A stretch of DNA of 64,000 nucleotides from NCBI RefSeq assembly GCF_001866665.1, contig NZ_MLYO01000036.1, positions 1 to 64,000 of the forward strand. Reading direction: 5' to 3'. A program made the position numbers and the translations under genes. The notes beneath the pieces were generated by a model. That model did no database searches. It was not told the origin of the DNA and saw only the letters and a list, made by a program, of their open reading frames with translations. Positions 27,940 to 36,139 of this stretch are shown piece by piece; position 1 is the stretch's first letter; every line of letters begins with the position of its first letter. Source of the stretch: Streptomyces monashensis (GTDB taxonomy: Bacteria; Actinomycetota; Actinomycetes; Streptomycetales; Streptomycetaceae).

Positions 27940-28527
27940 TCAGTCCTGGTCCGCGGCTGTGGTGTCAGCAGCACCGGCTGCCCGCCGGGCCGCCAGGAGG
28001 GACGGGAGATGTGCCTCGCTCCAGGCGCGGGCCGCGTCGAGGAGCGGGATCAGGGTGCGGCCGAGGGAGGTGAGGGCGTATTCGACGCGCGGGGGGTTCT
28101 CGTCGTAGGCGGTGCGGGTGATCAGGCCGTCGCGCTCCATGGCCCGCAGGGTCTCGCTGAGGACCTTGGGCGTGACGGCCTTGAGCGGGACCCGGAGTTC
28201 GCCGAAGCGGCGCGGGCCGTCCTGGAGGCAGCGGATCACCATGCCGGCCCACTTGTCGCCCACGCGGACCGGCATCGCGGACGACGGACAGAGGGGGTGG
28301 AACATGTCGGGATCGAGAGGCGCGGGACGGCCGGCGTCCGGCGCACCGGCGATGTCCGGCCCACCGGCGACGGGCCGCGCCGAGCCCACCGTCCCCCGCG
28401 ACACGTCCGGCCTCCCGCGGGACACGTCGACTGCCTGTCGCACATCGCGCGTACCGCCGGCCGTCACCCGAGCCATGTCGGCTGTTCGCCGAAGACCATC
28501 AGTCGTCCTGAGGGGTGCGTCGGACAT
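27940..28527 (-). CDS. HxlR-family transcriptional regulator
   Basis: This is a winged-helix MarR/HxlR-type DNA-binding protein. The domain covers the last 120 residues, beginning MFHPLCPSSAMPVRVGDKWAGMVIRCLQ and including RFGELRVPLKAVTPKVLSETLRAMERDGLI and YALTSLGRTLIPLL. The N-terminal 74 residues from ATG 28527 are low-complexity Arg/Gly/Val. ATG 28305 (MFHPLCPSS) or ATG 28474 may be the true start, as HxlR proteins are usually 110-150 aa. The divergent gene at 28626 encodes an NAD(P)-binding oxidoreductase, a classic HxlR target. The inducer is likely a reactive or quinone-type compound. Confidence 0.85.
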   Translation of the reverse strand: MSDAPLRTTDGLRRTADMARVTAGGTRDVRQAVDVSRGRPDVSRGTVGSARPVAGGPDIAGAPDAGRPAPLDPDMFHPLCPSSAMPVRVGDKWAGMVIRCLQDGPRRFGELRVPLKAVTPKVLSETLRAMERDGLITRTAYDENPPRVEYALTSLGRTLIPLLDAARAWSEAHLPSLLAARRAAGAADTTAADQD

Positions 28528-28625
28528 GTGCCGAGGGTAGCGCCGATACCGTTGAAGTAACCGGGGGTCCGTTCTCTAGCGTCCTGGTTCGGCACGAACA
28601 GCCGGACAGGAAGCGGAGGTCGGGA

Positions 28626-29354
28626 ATGGGCGGGATCGTGGTCTTCGGTGCCGGAGGCCGGGCCGGGCGGGCGGTGACGGCCGAGGCGCGGACCCGGGGT
28701 CTGACCGTGACAGCGGTGGTTCGGGAGCCGACACGGTATCCGGATCTGGGTGCGCGGGGTGTGACGGTCGTGCGGGGTGATGTCCTGGACGCCGGGTCGG
28801 TCGCCGGGGTCGCTGCCGGGCATGTCGGTGCCGTGCACGCCGTTTCACCGGCGAGCGGACCGGACGACGGGGTCGACGCGGTGGACCCGGGGTTCTTCGT
28901 GCAGGCCGCCGACGCGCTGCTCGACGGGCTCGGCACGGCCGGGGTGGCGCGGCTCGTCGCGGTGGGGCTCGGGGCGAACCTGCTCGGCACGGACGGGCGG
29001 ATGGTGCTGGACGACCCGGTGGCCTTCCCGTCGGCGCTGCGGCCCTTCGCGCTGGCGCACACCGCCGGGCTGGACCGGCTGCGGGAGCGCGGGGACGGGC
29101 CCGTCGACTGGGTGATGCTGACACCGGCCGGGTTCCTGGAACACGGCGGGCCGCGGACGGGGCGGTACCGCGTCGGCGGGGAGCGGGTGCCCGGTGGGGC
29201 GGGCGAGAGCGGCGAGCGGAGCGACGGTGATGGTGCCGGCCGGCCGTGGCTGTCGTACGCCGATCTCGCGGTGGCGGTGGTGGACGAGATCGAGGCGCCC
29301 GTACGGCACCGTGCCCGGGTTTCGGTGTTCAACGTGCGGGACGGGAAGAGATGA
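28626..29354 (+). CDS. NAD(P)-binding atypical SDR protein (NmrA/NAD(P)H-binding)
   Basis: This 242-aa Rossmann-fold protein has the dinucleotide motif VVFGAGGRAGRAV at the N-terminus and the segment GVTVVRGDVLDAGSV typical of NAD(P)H-binding atypical short-chain dehydrogenases. The LVAVGLGANLLG and VDWVMLTPAGFLE segments fit the same family. An atypical Gly/Ser/Glu/Asp insertion (GGAGESGERSDGDGAGR) lies near residue 200. It is divergently transcribed from the HxlR regulator with 98 bases between, so regulation by that protein is likely. The reaction is unknown. Confidence 0.85.
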   Translation: MGGIVVFGAGGRAGRAVTAEARTRGLTVTAVVREPTRYPDLGARGVTVVRGDVLDAGSVAGVAAGHVGAVHAVSPASGPDDGVDAVDPGFFVQAADALLDGLGTAGVARLVAVGLGANLLGTDGRMVLDDPVAFPSALRPFALAHTAGLDRLRERGDGPVDWVMLTPAGFLEHGGPRTGRYRVGGERVPGGAGESGERSDGDGAGRPWLSYADLAVAVVDEIEAPVRHRARVSVFNVRDGKR

Positions 29355-29411
29355 GGAGGACGACGGGCAAGGACACGGAGTCAGGCGGCGGTGGCGGGGA
29401 AAGTACCGCGT

Positions 29412-30113
29412 ATGGGCCTTCCCACGATGCCAACTCCCCACTCCCCCGGGCGGCTTGTGGTCGTCCAGAGCGCCAAGCGCAAGCGCTGTTCCGTCTGCCG
29501 GGGCGGGCCGCTGTCGCTGCTCGTGCTGGAGGACGGGGCACCGCGCTGCCTGGACTGTGCCGACCTCGGGCACCTGGTGTTCCTGCCGCGCGGTGACACG
29601 GCGCTGACCCGCAGATCGCGGGAGGAGAGCGCGCTGTCGGCGGTGGTGGTGCGGTTCAACCGGCGCAGGAGTCGCTACGAGCGGCAGGGCGTGCTCGTGG
29701 AGGAGGAGGCGCTGTCCCGGGCCGAGGCCCGCTGTCTGGTGGACGCCGAGGCGCGGCGCCGGCGGCGGGCGCGGGACGCGCGGCGCAGGGCGGTGGAGGA
29801 CGAGCGGTTCGTGGCGGCGTTCGCGGCCGAGATCCTCCGGCTGTTCCCGGACTGCCCGGCCGAGCGGGCCCGGGCCGTCGCGGCGCACGCGTCCGTGCGG
29901 GGCAGCGGGCGGGTCGGGCGCAGTGCGGCCGGGCGGGCGTTGACGGAGGGGGCGGTGATCTCGGCGGTCGTGGCGGCCGTGCGACACGTGGACACGCCGT
30001 ACGACCAGTTGCTGATGAGCGGGATGCCGCGGTACGAGGCGCGGCGCCGGATCGCCCCGGCCGTGGAGGCGGTGCTGCGAGCGTGGCAGGGCGCGGGGGC
30101 GGAGGTCGGATGA
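29412..30113 (+). CDS. DUF2293 domain-containing protein
   Basis: This 233-aa cytosolic protein is conserved in actinobacteria. Its N-terminal segment carries a CxxC...CxxC pattern (CSVC and CLDC about 20 residues apart) that could bind zinc. A strongly basic helical region follows (RRRRARDARRRAVEDERF), and the C-terminal DUF2293 region contains ILRLFPDCPAERARAVAAHAS and TEGAVISAVVAAVRHVDTPYDQLLM. ATG 29412 is used; an in-frame GTG at 29391 and later starts near 29433 are possible. The last motif resembles that in other DUF2293 proteins of unknown role. Nucleic-acid binding is a guess from the basic zinc-ribbon layout. Confidence 0.75.
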   Translation: MGLPTMPTPHSPGRLVVVQSAKRKRCSVCRGGPLSLLVLEDGAPRCLDCADLGHLVFLPRGDTALTRRSREESALSAVVVRFNRRRSRYERQGVLVEEEALSRAEARCLVDAEARRRRRARDARRRAVEDERFVAAFAAEILRLFPDCPAERARAVAAHASVRGSGRVGRSAAGRALTEGAVISAVVAAVRHVDTPYDQLLMSGMPRYEARRRIAPAVEAVLRAWQGAGAEVG

Positions 30114-30273
30114 GCGGGAGGAGAGAGAAGGGAGGGCGTGCGAGGGGAGACTCCCGCTTACGGGGGCGGTCGGTTCGGCCACGGTCGGTGCGCCGACCTG
30201 GGCGTCGACTGGAGGTGATGGTGCTGCCGGGCCCGGCCCGGTGGGCGGGACGAGACGGGATGAGGGCGTGGAG

Positions 30274-30753
30274 ATGATCGACGGGCCGTTCTTCGTACTG
30301 GTCGTGGCGGGTGTTCTCGGCACCGGGCTGATGGCCGGGGTCTTCTGCGCCTTCTCGGCCTTCGTGATGCGGGGGCTCGGGGCGTTGCCGCCCGCGCAGG
30401 GGGTCGCCGCGATGAAGGCGATCAACGTGGCCGCGGTGCGGGCCCCTTTCATGACGGTGTTCGGGGGCGCGGCGGTGCTGAGCGCGATGATCGCGGTGGT
30501 GACGTTCGTGGTCTGGCCGGGGGACGGGACGGTCGAGCTGCTGCTGGGCAGCGCGCTGTACCTGTTCGGCTCGTTCGGGCTGACGGCGGTCGCGAACGTG
30601 CCCCGCAACGACAGGCTGGCCCGGTTGACCCCGGGTGCGCCGGAGGCCGCGGTGTACTGACCGGTGTATGTGCGCGAGTGGACGTTCTGGAACCACGTGC
30701 GCACCGTCGCCTCCGCCGCGTCCGCCCTCGTCTACGTCCTGGCCCTCACCTGA
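30274..30753 (+). pseudogene. DUF1772-family membrane protein gene interrupted by a TGA stop
   Basis: The open frame from ATG 30274 stops at TGA 30658-30660 after 128 residues with four spans' worth of DUF1772 (anthrone-oxygenase-like) sequence. The same frame then continues without any shift as PVYVREWTFWNHVRTVASAA and ends at TGA 30751-30753, which is the normal C-terminus of the family. The stop replaces the conserved Trp in the family's ...Y-W-x-x-Y-V-R-E-W pattern; a single TGG to TGA change explains it. The product would lose its last span. Alternatives are a sequencing error or UGA readthrough. The gene is preceded by DUF2293 and has no obvious partner. Confidence 0.8.
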
Positions 30754-30865
30754 CCCGCCCCGCACCCCGGCCGACCCGCCTGACCTGCCCCACCTCCGGC
30801 CCCCGCCTGCCTCCCCGCTTCTCTCCCCCCGACCCGTCTCCGGAGGGCGCGCGAGAAAGCGGTTT

Positions 30866-30909
30866 CCGCCGCTCTGCGCGGTCCACGCCGCCGCTCTGCG
30901 CGGTCCACG
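30866..30909. repeat. 22-bp perfect tandem duplication upstream of the gltD-like gene
   Basis: Two identical 22-base units (30866-30887 and 30888-30909) begin CCGCCGCTCTGCG and end GGTCCACG. The unit length equals two helical turns, which places identical faces side by side. It ends 48 bases before the start codon, so it could be a tandem regulator site or a recent slippage duplication. Confidence 0.6.
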
Positions 30910-30957
30910 GTACGGACGTATCGTGGCCGGAAGAGTGCCGGAAGAGTGGCGACGATC

Positions 30958-32445
30958 ATGGCCGATCCCAAGGGTTTCATGACCACGCCGCGCCAGGAGT
31001 GGCCGCGGCGGCCCGTCGAGGAACGGGTGCGGGACTGGGACGAGGTCTATGTCCCGGGCGCGCTGCTGCCCATCATCAGCAAGCAGGCCGACCGCTGCAT
31101 GGACTGCGGCGTCCCGTTCTGTCACGACGCCTGCCCGCTGGGGAATCTGATCCCGGAGTGGAACGACCTGGTCTCGCGGGAGGACTGGCGGGCGGCGAGC
31201 GACCGGCTGCACGCGACGAACAACTTCCCCGAGTTCACCGGGCGGTTGTGCCCGGCGCCCTGCGAGGCGGGATGCGTGCTGGCGATCAACCAGCCGGCCG
31301 TGACCATCAAGAACGTCGAGTGCGCGATCGGCGACCGGGCCTGGGAGGAGGGTTTCGTCCCGGCACGGCCGCCGGAACGGCTGTCGGGGATGACGGTCGC
31401 CGTCATCGGTTCCGGGCCCACCGGGCTCGCGGCCGCGCAGCAGCTGACCCGGGCCGGGCACACGGTCGCGGTGTACGAGAGGGACGACCGGCTCGGCGGG
31501 CTGATGCGGTACGGCATCCCCGAGTTCAAGATGGAGAAGCACCATCTTGAGCGGCGGATCGGGCAGATGCGGGCCGAGGGGACGAAGTTCCGCACGTCGA
31601 CGGCGGTCGGGCGGGACGTCGGGGCGGTGGAGCTGCGCGGGCGGTACGACGCGGTCGTCGTCGCCACGGGGGCCACGGCGTGGCGGGAACTTCCGGTACC
31701 GGGCCGGGCGTTGGACGGGATACACCAGGCGATGGAGTATCTGCCGCTGGCCAACCGGGTGTGTGAGGGGGATCTGGAGGTATCACCGCTGTCCGCGGCC
31801 GGGCGGCACGTGGTGATCGTCGGCGGCGGGGACACGGGTGCGGACTGTCTGGGCACCGCGGTGCGCGAGGGGGCCGCGTCCGTGACCCAGCTGGACATCT
31901 ACGCGCAGCCGGATGCCGAGCGGGACGAGGACACCGAGCCGTGGCCGACGTACCCGAAGATCTACCGGCTGTCGGCCGCGCACGAGGAGGCACGGGATCT
32001 GCGTACGGCTCCGGCGGCGGACGCGGACGCGCGACTGTTCGCGGCGTCCACGCTCCGCTTCGCCGGGGACGGCAGCGGGCGGGTGCGGTCGCTGCATCTG
32101 GTGGAGGTCGACGAGCGGCGGGAGCCGGTGGCGGGCACCGGGCGGACGCTCCCAGCCGATCTCGTGCTGCTCGCCCTCGGGTTCACCGGGCCGGACCAGG
32201 AGGACGGGATGATCGCGCAGTTGGGGCTGGCGCTCACTCCGCGCGGCACGATCGCCCGGGACGACGGCTTCGCGACCAACGTCCCCGGGGTCTTCGCCGC
32301 CGGGGACGCGGCACGCGGCCAGTCGCTCATCGTCTGGGCGATCGCGGAGGGCCGGGCGGTGGCGGCCGCCGTCGACCACTATCTGACGGGTTCTTCGCGC
32401 CTGCCCGCGCCGGTCTCTCCGGGGGATCGGCCGATGAAGGTGTGA
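30958..32445 (+). CDS. Glutamate synthase small-subunit-like NAD(P)H oxidoreductase
   Basis: This 495-aa protein has the GltD domain plan: an N-terminal Fe-S domain with CMDCGVPFCHDACPLGN and CPAPCEAGC, an FAD-binding motif VIGSGPTGLAAAQQL (about residue 151), and an NAD(P)H-binding motif VIVGGGDTGADCLGT (about residue 286). The C-terminal FAD closure GVFAAGDAARGQSLIVWAI is also present. It delivers electrons to a partner oxidoreductase. No gltB lies nearby, so this is a solitary paralogue, and the true gltBD pair is expected elsewhere. ATG 30958 (MADPKGFMTTPRQEW) matches the GltD start; an in-frame GTG at 30946 is possible. Confidence 0.9.
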   Translation: MADPKGFMTTPRQEWPRRPVEERVRDWDEVYVPGALLPIISKQADRCMDCGVPFCHDACPLGNLIPEWNDLVSREDWRAASDRLHATNNFPEFTGRLCPAPCEAGCVLAINQPAVTIKNVECAIGDRAWEEGFVPARPPERLSGMTVAVIGSGPTGLAAAQQLTRAGHTVAVYERDDRLGGLMRYGIPEFKMEKHHLERRIGQMRAEGTKFRTSTAVGRDVGAVELRGRYDAVVVATGATAWRELPVPGRALDGIHQAMEYLPLANRVCEGDLEVSPLSAAGRHVVIVGGGDTGADCLGTAVREGAASVTQLDIYAQPDAERDEDTEPWPTYPKIYRLSAAHEEARDLRTAPAADADARLFAASTLRFAGDGSGRVRSLHLVEVDERREPVAGTGRTLPADLVLLALGFTGPDQEDGMIAQLGLALTPRGTIARDDGFATNVPGVFAAGDAARGQSLIVWAIAEGRAVAAAVDHYLTGSSRLPAPVSPGDRPMKV

Positions 32446-32476
32446 CCCGCGGAGAGTCCGGCGCGGGCAGGCGCTG

Positions 32477-32524
32477 TCGGAATGCGCGTCGGCAAGCGCG
32501 TCGGAATGCGTCTCGGCATGCGCC
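32477..32524. repeat. Four tandem 12-bp repeats between convergent genes
   Basis: Four consecutive 12-base units read TCGGAATGCGCG, TCGGCAAGCGCG, TCGGAATGCGTC and TCGGCATGCGCC. They lie in the non-coding gap between the gltD-like gene and the carboxymuconolactone decarboxylase-family gene. Confidence 0.7.
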
Positions 32525-32542
32525 GTCGGGGCGGACCCGACG
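32524..32542. terminator. Hairpin between convergent gltD-like and AhpD-like genes
   Basis: CGTCGGG (32524-32530) and CCCGACG (32536-32542) form a 7-bp stem with a 5-base loop directly after the 12-bp repeats. It is placed to stop both convergent transcripts, but has no T run. Confidence 0.45.
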
Positions 32543-32559
32543 CGACAGCGGGCGGGCGG

Positions 32560-33078
32560 TCAGCCCTTGCGCTCGTCCGTGCCCGCCACCTTGCCCGTCG
32601 ACAGGGCAATCCGGTTCCAGGTGTTGATCGTGAGGATCAGGGCGAGGACGTGGGCCAGTTCCTGGTCGTCGAACTGGGCGGCGGCCTCGGCGTAGACCGT
32701 GTCGGGGACGCCTCCGTCGGCGACCAGGGTCACGGCCTCCGTCAGGGCGAGGGCGGCCTGTTCCTTCGGGGTGAAGAAGTGCCGGGCCTCGCGCCAGACG
32801 GCGACCATGTGGAGCCGGTCCTCGCTCTCGCCGGCCTTGCGGGCGTCGTTGGTGTGCATGTGCAGGCAGTAGGCGCAGTGGTTGAGGTGCGAGGCGCGGA
32901 TCTGGATCAGCTCGACCAGCGCGGGGTCGAGGCCCTCGCGGGAGGCGGCGTCGAAGCCGACGACGGCGCGGAAGACCTTCGGCGCGGACCTCGCGAGATC
33001 GAGTCGGGTGCGGGCGGCGTCGGCGGCGTTGATCGCGCTGGTCACATGGGCGATGTCGGTGATCGTGTGCGTCGTCAT
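32560..33078 (-). CDS. Carboxymuconolactone decarboxylase/AhpD-like protein
   Basis: This 172-aa all-helical protein of the CMD/AhpD family has the redox signature HCAYCLHMHTNDARKAG, with Cys68, Cys71 and His75, as in alkylhydroperoxidase AhpD-like enzymes. The conserved pair WREARHFFTPKEQAALAL and NTWNRIALSTG follow. Peroxide reduction or another thiol-linked activity is the likely role. It starts at ATG 33078, only 46 bases from the divergent MocR-type regulator gene, so that regulator probably controls it. Confidence 0.92.
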   Translation of the reverse strand: MTTHTITDIAHVTSAINAADAARTRLDLARSAPKVFRAVVGFDAASREGLDPALVELIQIRASHLNHCAYCLHMHTNDARKAGESEDRLHMVAVWREARHFFTPKEQAALALTEAVTLVADGGVPDTVYAEAAAQFDDQELAHVLALILTINTWNRIALSTGKVAGTDERKG

Positions 33079-33110
33079 GGCTTCAGCCTAGGAGCCGGAA
33101 AGACCGGCTG

Positions 33111-33116
33111 TAGGGT
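33111..33116 (+). promoter_or_regulatory. -10 hexamer of the MocR-type regulator gene
   Basis: TAGGGT lies 8 bases before ATG 33125, so the message would be leaderless or nearly so. GCCGG-N5-CCGGC (33094-33108) lies immediately upstream and could be the regulator's own site. No good -35 is visible. Confidence 0.45.
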
Positions 33117-33124
33117 GCATTTTC

Positions 33125-34546
33125 ATGAGGGAATCGTGGGTCAATTCCGCCGAGCGGATCGGCGCCGACCTGCATCTGGAGCTGTCGGGTCCGGGCGGTC
33201 GGCGGGCCGCGCTGATCCGGGCGCTGCGGGAGGCCGTGCGCAGCGGGCGGCTGGCTCCGGGCACCCGCCTGCCGCCGTACCGTTCGCTCGCCGCCGATCT
33301 GGGCGTGGCCCGCAACACGGTGGCGGACGCGTATGCCGAGTTGGTCGCGGAGGGCTGGCTGACCGCCCGGCAGGGATCGGGCACCCGGGTGGCCGACCGG
33401 GCGGAGCCGCTGCGGGGTGCCGTACGGACACCGGTGAGAACGCCCGTACGCGCGCGTGGGCCCCGGCACGACCTGCGGCAGGGCGCGCCGGACGCGTCGT
33501 CGTTCCCGCGGGCCGCGTGGGCGGCCGCGTACCGGCGGGCACTGCAGGCGGCGCCGAGCGAGGCGTTCGGGCCCGGGGATCCGGCTGGGCGCCGGGAGGT
33601 GCGCGAGGCGCTGGCGGAATATCTGGCACGCGCGCGTGGAGTGCGCACCGAGCCGGACCGGATCGTCGTCTGCTCGGGCTTCGCGCACGCGCTGCGGCTG
33701 TTGTTCGGGCAGGGCGCGGGCGGAGTGCTGCGCGGTCCGGTGGGTGTGGAGGCGTACGGGCTGGGCTTCCACCGGGAACTGCTCGCGACGGCCGGGGTGC
33801 GCACGGTGCCGCTGCCGTTGGACGAGGACGGCGCGCGCGTGGATCTCCTCGGGCGGGAGCACGCCGTACTGCTCACGCCCGCGCACCAGTTCCCGACCGG
33901 AGGGCCGCTGCATCCGGAGCGCCGGGCGGCCGTGATCGACTGGTCACGCGCGCGTGGGTCGATGGTGCTGGAGGACGACTACGACGGCGAGTTCCGCTAC
34001 GACCGCAGGCCCGTCGGCGCGCTCCAGGGCCTCGATCCGGAGCGTGTGATCCACATCGGCTCGGTCAGCAAGAGTCTGTCGCCGGCGCTGCGGCTGGGCT
34101 GGATGGTGCTGCCGGAGCGGTACGTCGGGCCGGTGCTCGCGGCGAAGGGTGAGCGGGAGGCCTGGGCGAGCGTCCTGGACCAGCTGGCGCTCGCGGAGTT
34201 CATCGTCTCGGGGGCGTACGACCGTCATGTACGGCGCATGCGGCAGCGCTACCGGCACCGGCGCGACCGGCTCGTCGCCACGCTCGCGGCGCACGCACCG
34301 CACGTCGAGGTGACGGGCCTCGCGGCCGGTCTGCACGCCGTGCTGCGGCTGCCGCCGGGCACCGAACGGTCCACGGTGAAGGCCGCCACGTGGCAGGGCG
34401 TCGCCCTGGACGGCCTCGCCGCGTTCCGTCATCCGCAGGGCGAGCCGGCGGCGGGTGACGGGCTGGTGGTCGGGTACGCGGCCCCCGCCGAGCACGCCTA
34501 CGGCGCGGCGCTGGAGGCGCTGTGCGCGGTGCTGCCGCCGGGGTGA
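33125..34546 (+). CDS. MocR-family regulator (GntR helix-turn-helix fused to aminotransferase fold)
   Basis: This 473-aa protein has an N-terminal GntR winged helix (LIRALREAVRSGRLAPGTRLPPYRSLA... through GWLTARQGSGTRV, residues about 28-95) joined to a fold-type I aminotransferase domain. The PLP lysine lies in HIGSVSKSLSPALRLGW, and the aspartate of the pyridine nitrogen in LEDDYDGEFRY. Such proteins use PLP or an amine as effector and often control vitamin B6 or GABA genes. Here the divergent neighbour is an AhpD-like gene 46 bases away and not a pdx gene. Two CACGCGCGCGTG palindromes fall within the coding region. Confidence 0.93.
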   Translation: MRESWVNSAERIGADLHLELSGPGGRRAALIRALREAVRSGRLAPGTRLPPYRSLAADLGVARNTVADAYAELVAEGWLTARQGSGTRVADRAEPLRGAVRTPVRTPVRARGPRHDLRQGAPDASSFPRAAWAAAYRRALQAAPSEAFGPGDPAGRREVREALAEYLARARGVRTEPDRIVVCSGFAHALRLLFGQGAGGVLRGPVGVEAYGLGFHRELLATAGVRTVPLPLDEDGARVDLLGREHAVLLTPAHQFPTGGPLHPERRAAVIDWSRARGSMVLEDDYDGEFRYDRRPVGALQGLDPERVIHIGSVSKSLSPALRLGWMVLPERYVGPVLAAKGEREAWASVLDQLALAEFIVSGAYDRHVRRMRQRYRHRRDRLVATLAAHAPHVEVTGLAAGLHAVLRLPPGTERSTVKAATWQGVALDGLAAFRHPQGEPAAGDGLVVGYAAPAEHAYGAALEALCAVLPPG

Positions 34547-34830
34547 GGGACGGCAGCGCGGGGCGAGAGTGACGCCGGTCGGACGGGGCTTCTCGACGGT
34601 GACCGCCGACTCCCACGGGGAGGGTGGCGCCGAATCCTGCGGGGTCATGCCGGCTTCTCCGCGGCGGAGCCGGCCTCGCGCGGGTCGTCACCGGGGGGCC
34701 GCCGGAGGACGGTTCGGACGGCAGGCGGGCCGGGCGGGGCGACCGGTGTTCGGGCGGGGATGGTCAAGGTCGCCGTCACGTCATTGCCAGGGGAGGGAGG
34801 TCGGCTGAACAACAAGGAGCACGAGGAGGG
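34547..34830. other. 284-base region between convergent genes, nothing recognised
   Basis: This stretch separates the MocR and DUF397 genes, which converge. No convincing hairpin with a T tract, small gene or repeat is visible. Frames open across it encode Arg/Gly-rich strings without ribosome-binding sites. Confidence 0.55.
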
Positions 34831-35085
34831 TCAGGACAGCAGGAAGTCGGCCTCCCCCGCCTTGGCTCCCTCGATGAAGGCGGTCATCTCGTCCGTGGTG
34901 TAGATCAGCGCCGGCCCGTCCGGGTCGGTGGACTGGCGCACGGCGATCCGGCCGTCGGCCAGCTTCATCGCCTCCAGGCAGTTTCCGCCGTTGCCGCCGC
35001 TCCAGGGCTTGTGCCACCCCTCGCTGCCCAACTCCCGCGCGGGCATGCCGTTGTAGACGTGTCCGCGCGGCTTGATGCGATCCAT
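34831..35085 (-). CDS. DUF397 domain-containing small protein
   Basis: This 84-aa protein of the DUF397 family, almost exclusive to streptomycetes and relatives, shows the core WHKPWSGGNGGNCLEAMKLADGRIAVRQS and DPDGPALIYTTDEMTAFIEGAKAGEADFL. In whiJ-like systems such proteins partner an XRE regulator and modulate it. Here the start codon directly abuts the stop of the XRE gene (zero spacing), so the two are translationally coupled. It is the distal gene of a minus-strand operon that faces an HATPase gene across a 193-base promoter region. Confidence 0.92.
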   Translation of the reverse strand: MDRIKPRGHVYNGMPARELGSEGWHKPWSGGNGGNCLEAMKLADGRIAVRQSTDPDGPALIYTTDEMTAFIEGAKAGEADFLLS

Positions 35086-35946
35086 TCACAGCTCCTTGCG
35101 AAGATCCTGGAGGATCTCCTTCGTGCGTTGTGCCGTAGCGGCCTGCGCCGCCATGCGGTCCATGACCTCGAGGTGGGTCGCCACCTCGGTGCGCGCGTCC
35201 AGGTAGACCGCGCCGGTCAGGTACTCGCTGTAGACCATGTCCGGCAGTTCTGACATGGCAAATCGGAACAGCACGAAGGGCCCGTACGTCCCCGGGTGCG
35301 GCCCGTGGGCGAACGGGGCCACCTGGAGCGTCACATGGGGCAGCTTCGTGGCCTCCAGCAACTTGTCGATCTGCGCGCGCATCACCTCCGGGCCGCCGAC
35401 CTGCCGGCGCAGGGCGGTCTCGTCCATCACCGCCCAGAAGCGGGGCGCGTCGGAACGGCTGAGCAGGTTCTGGCGTTGCATGCGCAGCGCGACGTGCCGT
35501 TCGATGTCGTCCGGGCTGGTCTGGCCGATGGCACCGGACTTCAGCACACCGCGCGCGTAGTCCTCGGTCTGGAGCAGGCCGGGGACGAAGTGCGGCTCGT
35601 ACGAGCGGATCAGGGCGGCCGCACCCTCCAGGCTGACGTACATCGAGAACCAGCCCGGCAGGATGTCGTGGAACCGCTGCCACCAGCCGGGCTTGTTGGC
35701 CTCTTCGGCGAGCTGGACGAACACGTCGGCCTCGTCGTCCGGTACGCCGTACGCCTTGAGCAGCAGTTGCAGGTACGGGATCTTGAGGGCGACCTCGGCC
35801 GTCTCCATACGGCGGACGGTGGCGGGGGCGACACGCAGCACGCGGGCGGCTTCCTCGCGCTTCAGCCCGGCGCGTTCCCGCAGGTCCAGCAGGCGCCGTC
35901 CGAGGACCACCTGGCCCACCGTCGGCGCGGACCGCGGCTCGCTCAC
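35086..35946 (-). CDS. XRE-family helix-turn-helix regulator (WhiJ-like, DUF5753/Scr1-type)
   Basis: This 286-aa protein has an N-terminal XRE helix-turn-helix (LGRRLLDLRERAGLKREEAARVLRV, then PATVRRMETAE; residues about 14-50) and the C-terminal DUF5753 domain (EPHFVPGLLQTEDYARGVL, AQIDKLLEATKLPHVTLQVAP and so on). GTG 35946 has GGAGG seven bases upstream. It is paired with DUF397 downstream and with an anti-sigma-like ATPase divergently. This three-gene arrangement recurs many times in Streptomyces genomes and includes loci that affect development (whiJ, abaA-like). A palindrome at 36109-36123 may be its operator. Confidence 0.92.
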   Translation of the reverse strand: MSEPRSAPTVGQVVLGRRLLDLRERAGLKREEAARVLRVAPATVRRMETAEVALKIPYLQLLLKAYGVPDDEADVFVQLAEEANKPGWWQRFHDILPGWFSMYVSLEGAAALIRSYEPHFVPGLLQTEDYARGVLKSGAIGQTSPDDIERHVALRMQRQNLLSRSDAPRFWAVMDETALRRQVGGPEVMRAQIDKLLEATKLPHVTLQVAPFAHGPHPGTYGPFVLFRFAMSELPDMVYSEYLTGAVYLDARTEVATHLEVMDRMAAQAATAQRTKEILQDLRKEL

Positions 35947-36108
35947 GCTGTCACCTCCACGGAATCCACCGAAAGCCCCACTCCACGACTCGTTCGAAGA
36001 CCGGGGCGGATCTCCGATGACTCCAATTGGCGCCGCTCGACGTGCTGTTGCGAGCAGTGTGCCACGGCCTCTGACCGAGTCATACAGCACTCTGCAATTT
36101 TCAGAGTG

Positions 36109-36123
36109 ACACTTGCCAAGTGT
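36109..36123. promoter_or_regulatory. Palindromic operator candidate for the XRE/DUF397 system
   Basis: ACACTTG-C-CAAGTGT is a perfect 7-bp inverted repeat with a 1-base centre. It sits in the divergent region, 17 bases before the HATPase GTG and 163 bases before the XRE start. A second, weaker inverted repeat TCTG-N7-CAGA lies just upstream. The XRE regulator is the natural candidate to bind here. Confidence 0.6.
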
Positions 36124-36139
36124 TCATGGCAGGGAGATA

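Noticed and set aside
32477..32524. A CRISPR-like array
   Set aside because: The units are 12 bases long, directly abutting with no spacers, and no cas gene is near.
36113..36139. A TTG start for the HATPase protein at 36113
   Set aside because: It lies inside the palindrome 36109-36123 and has no ribosome site; AGGGAG supports GTG 36140.
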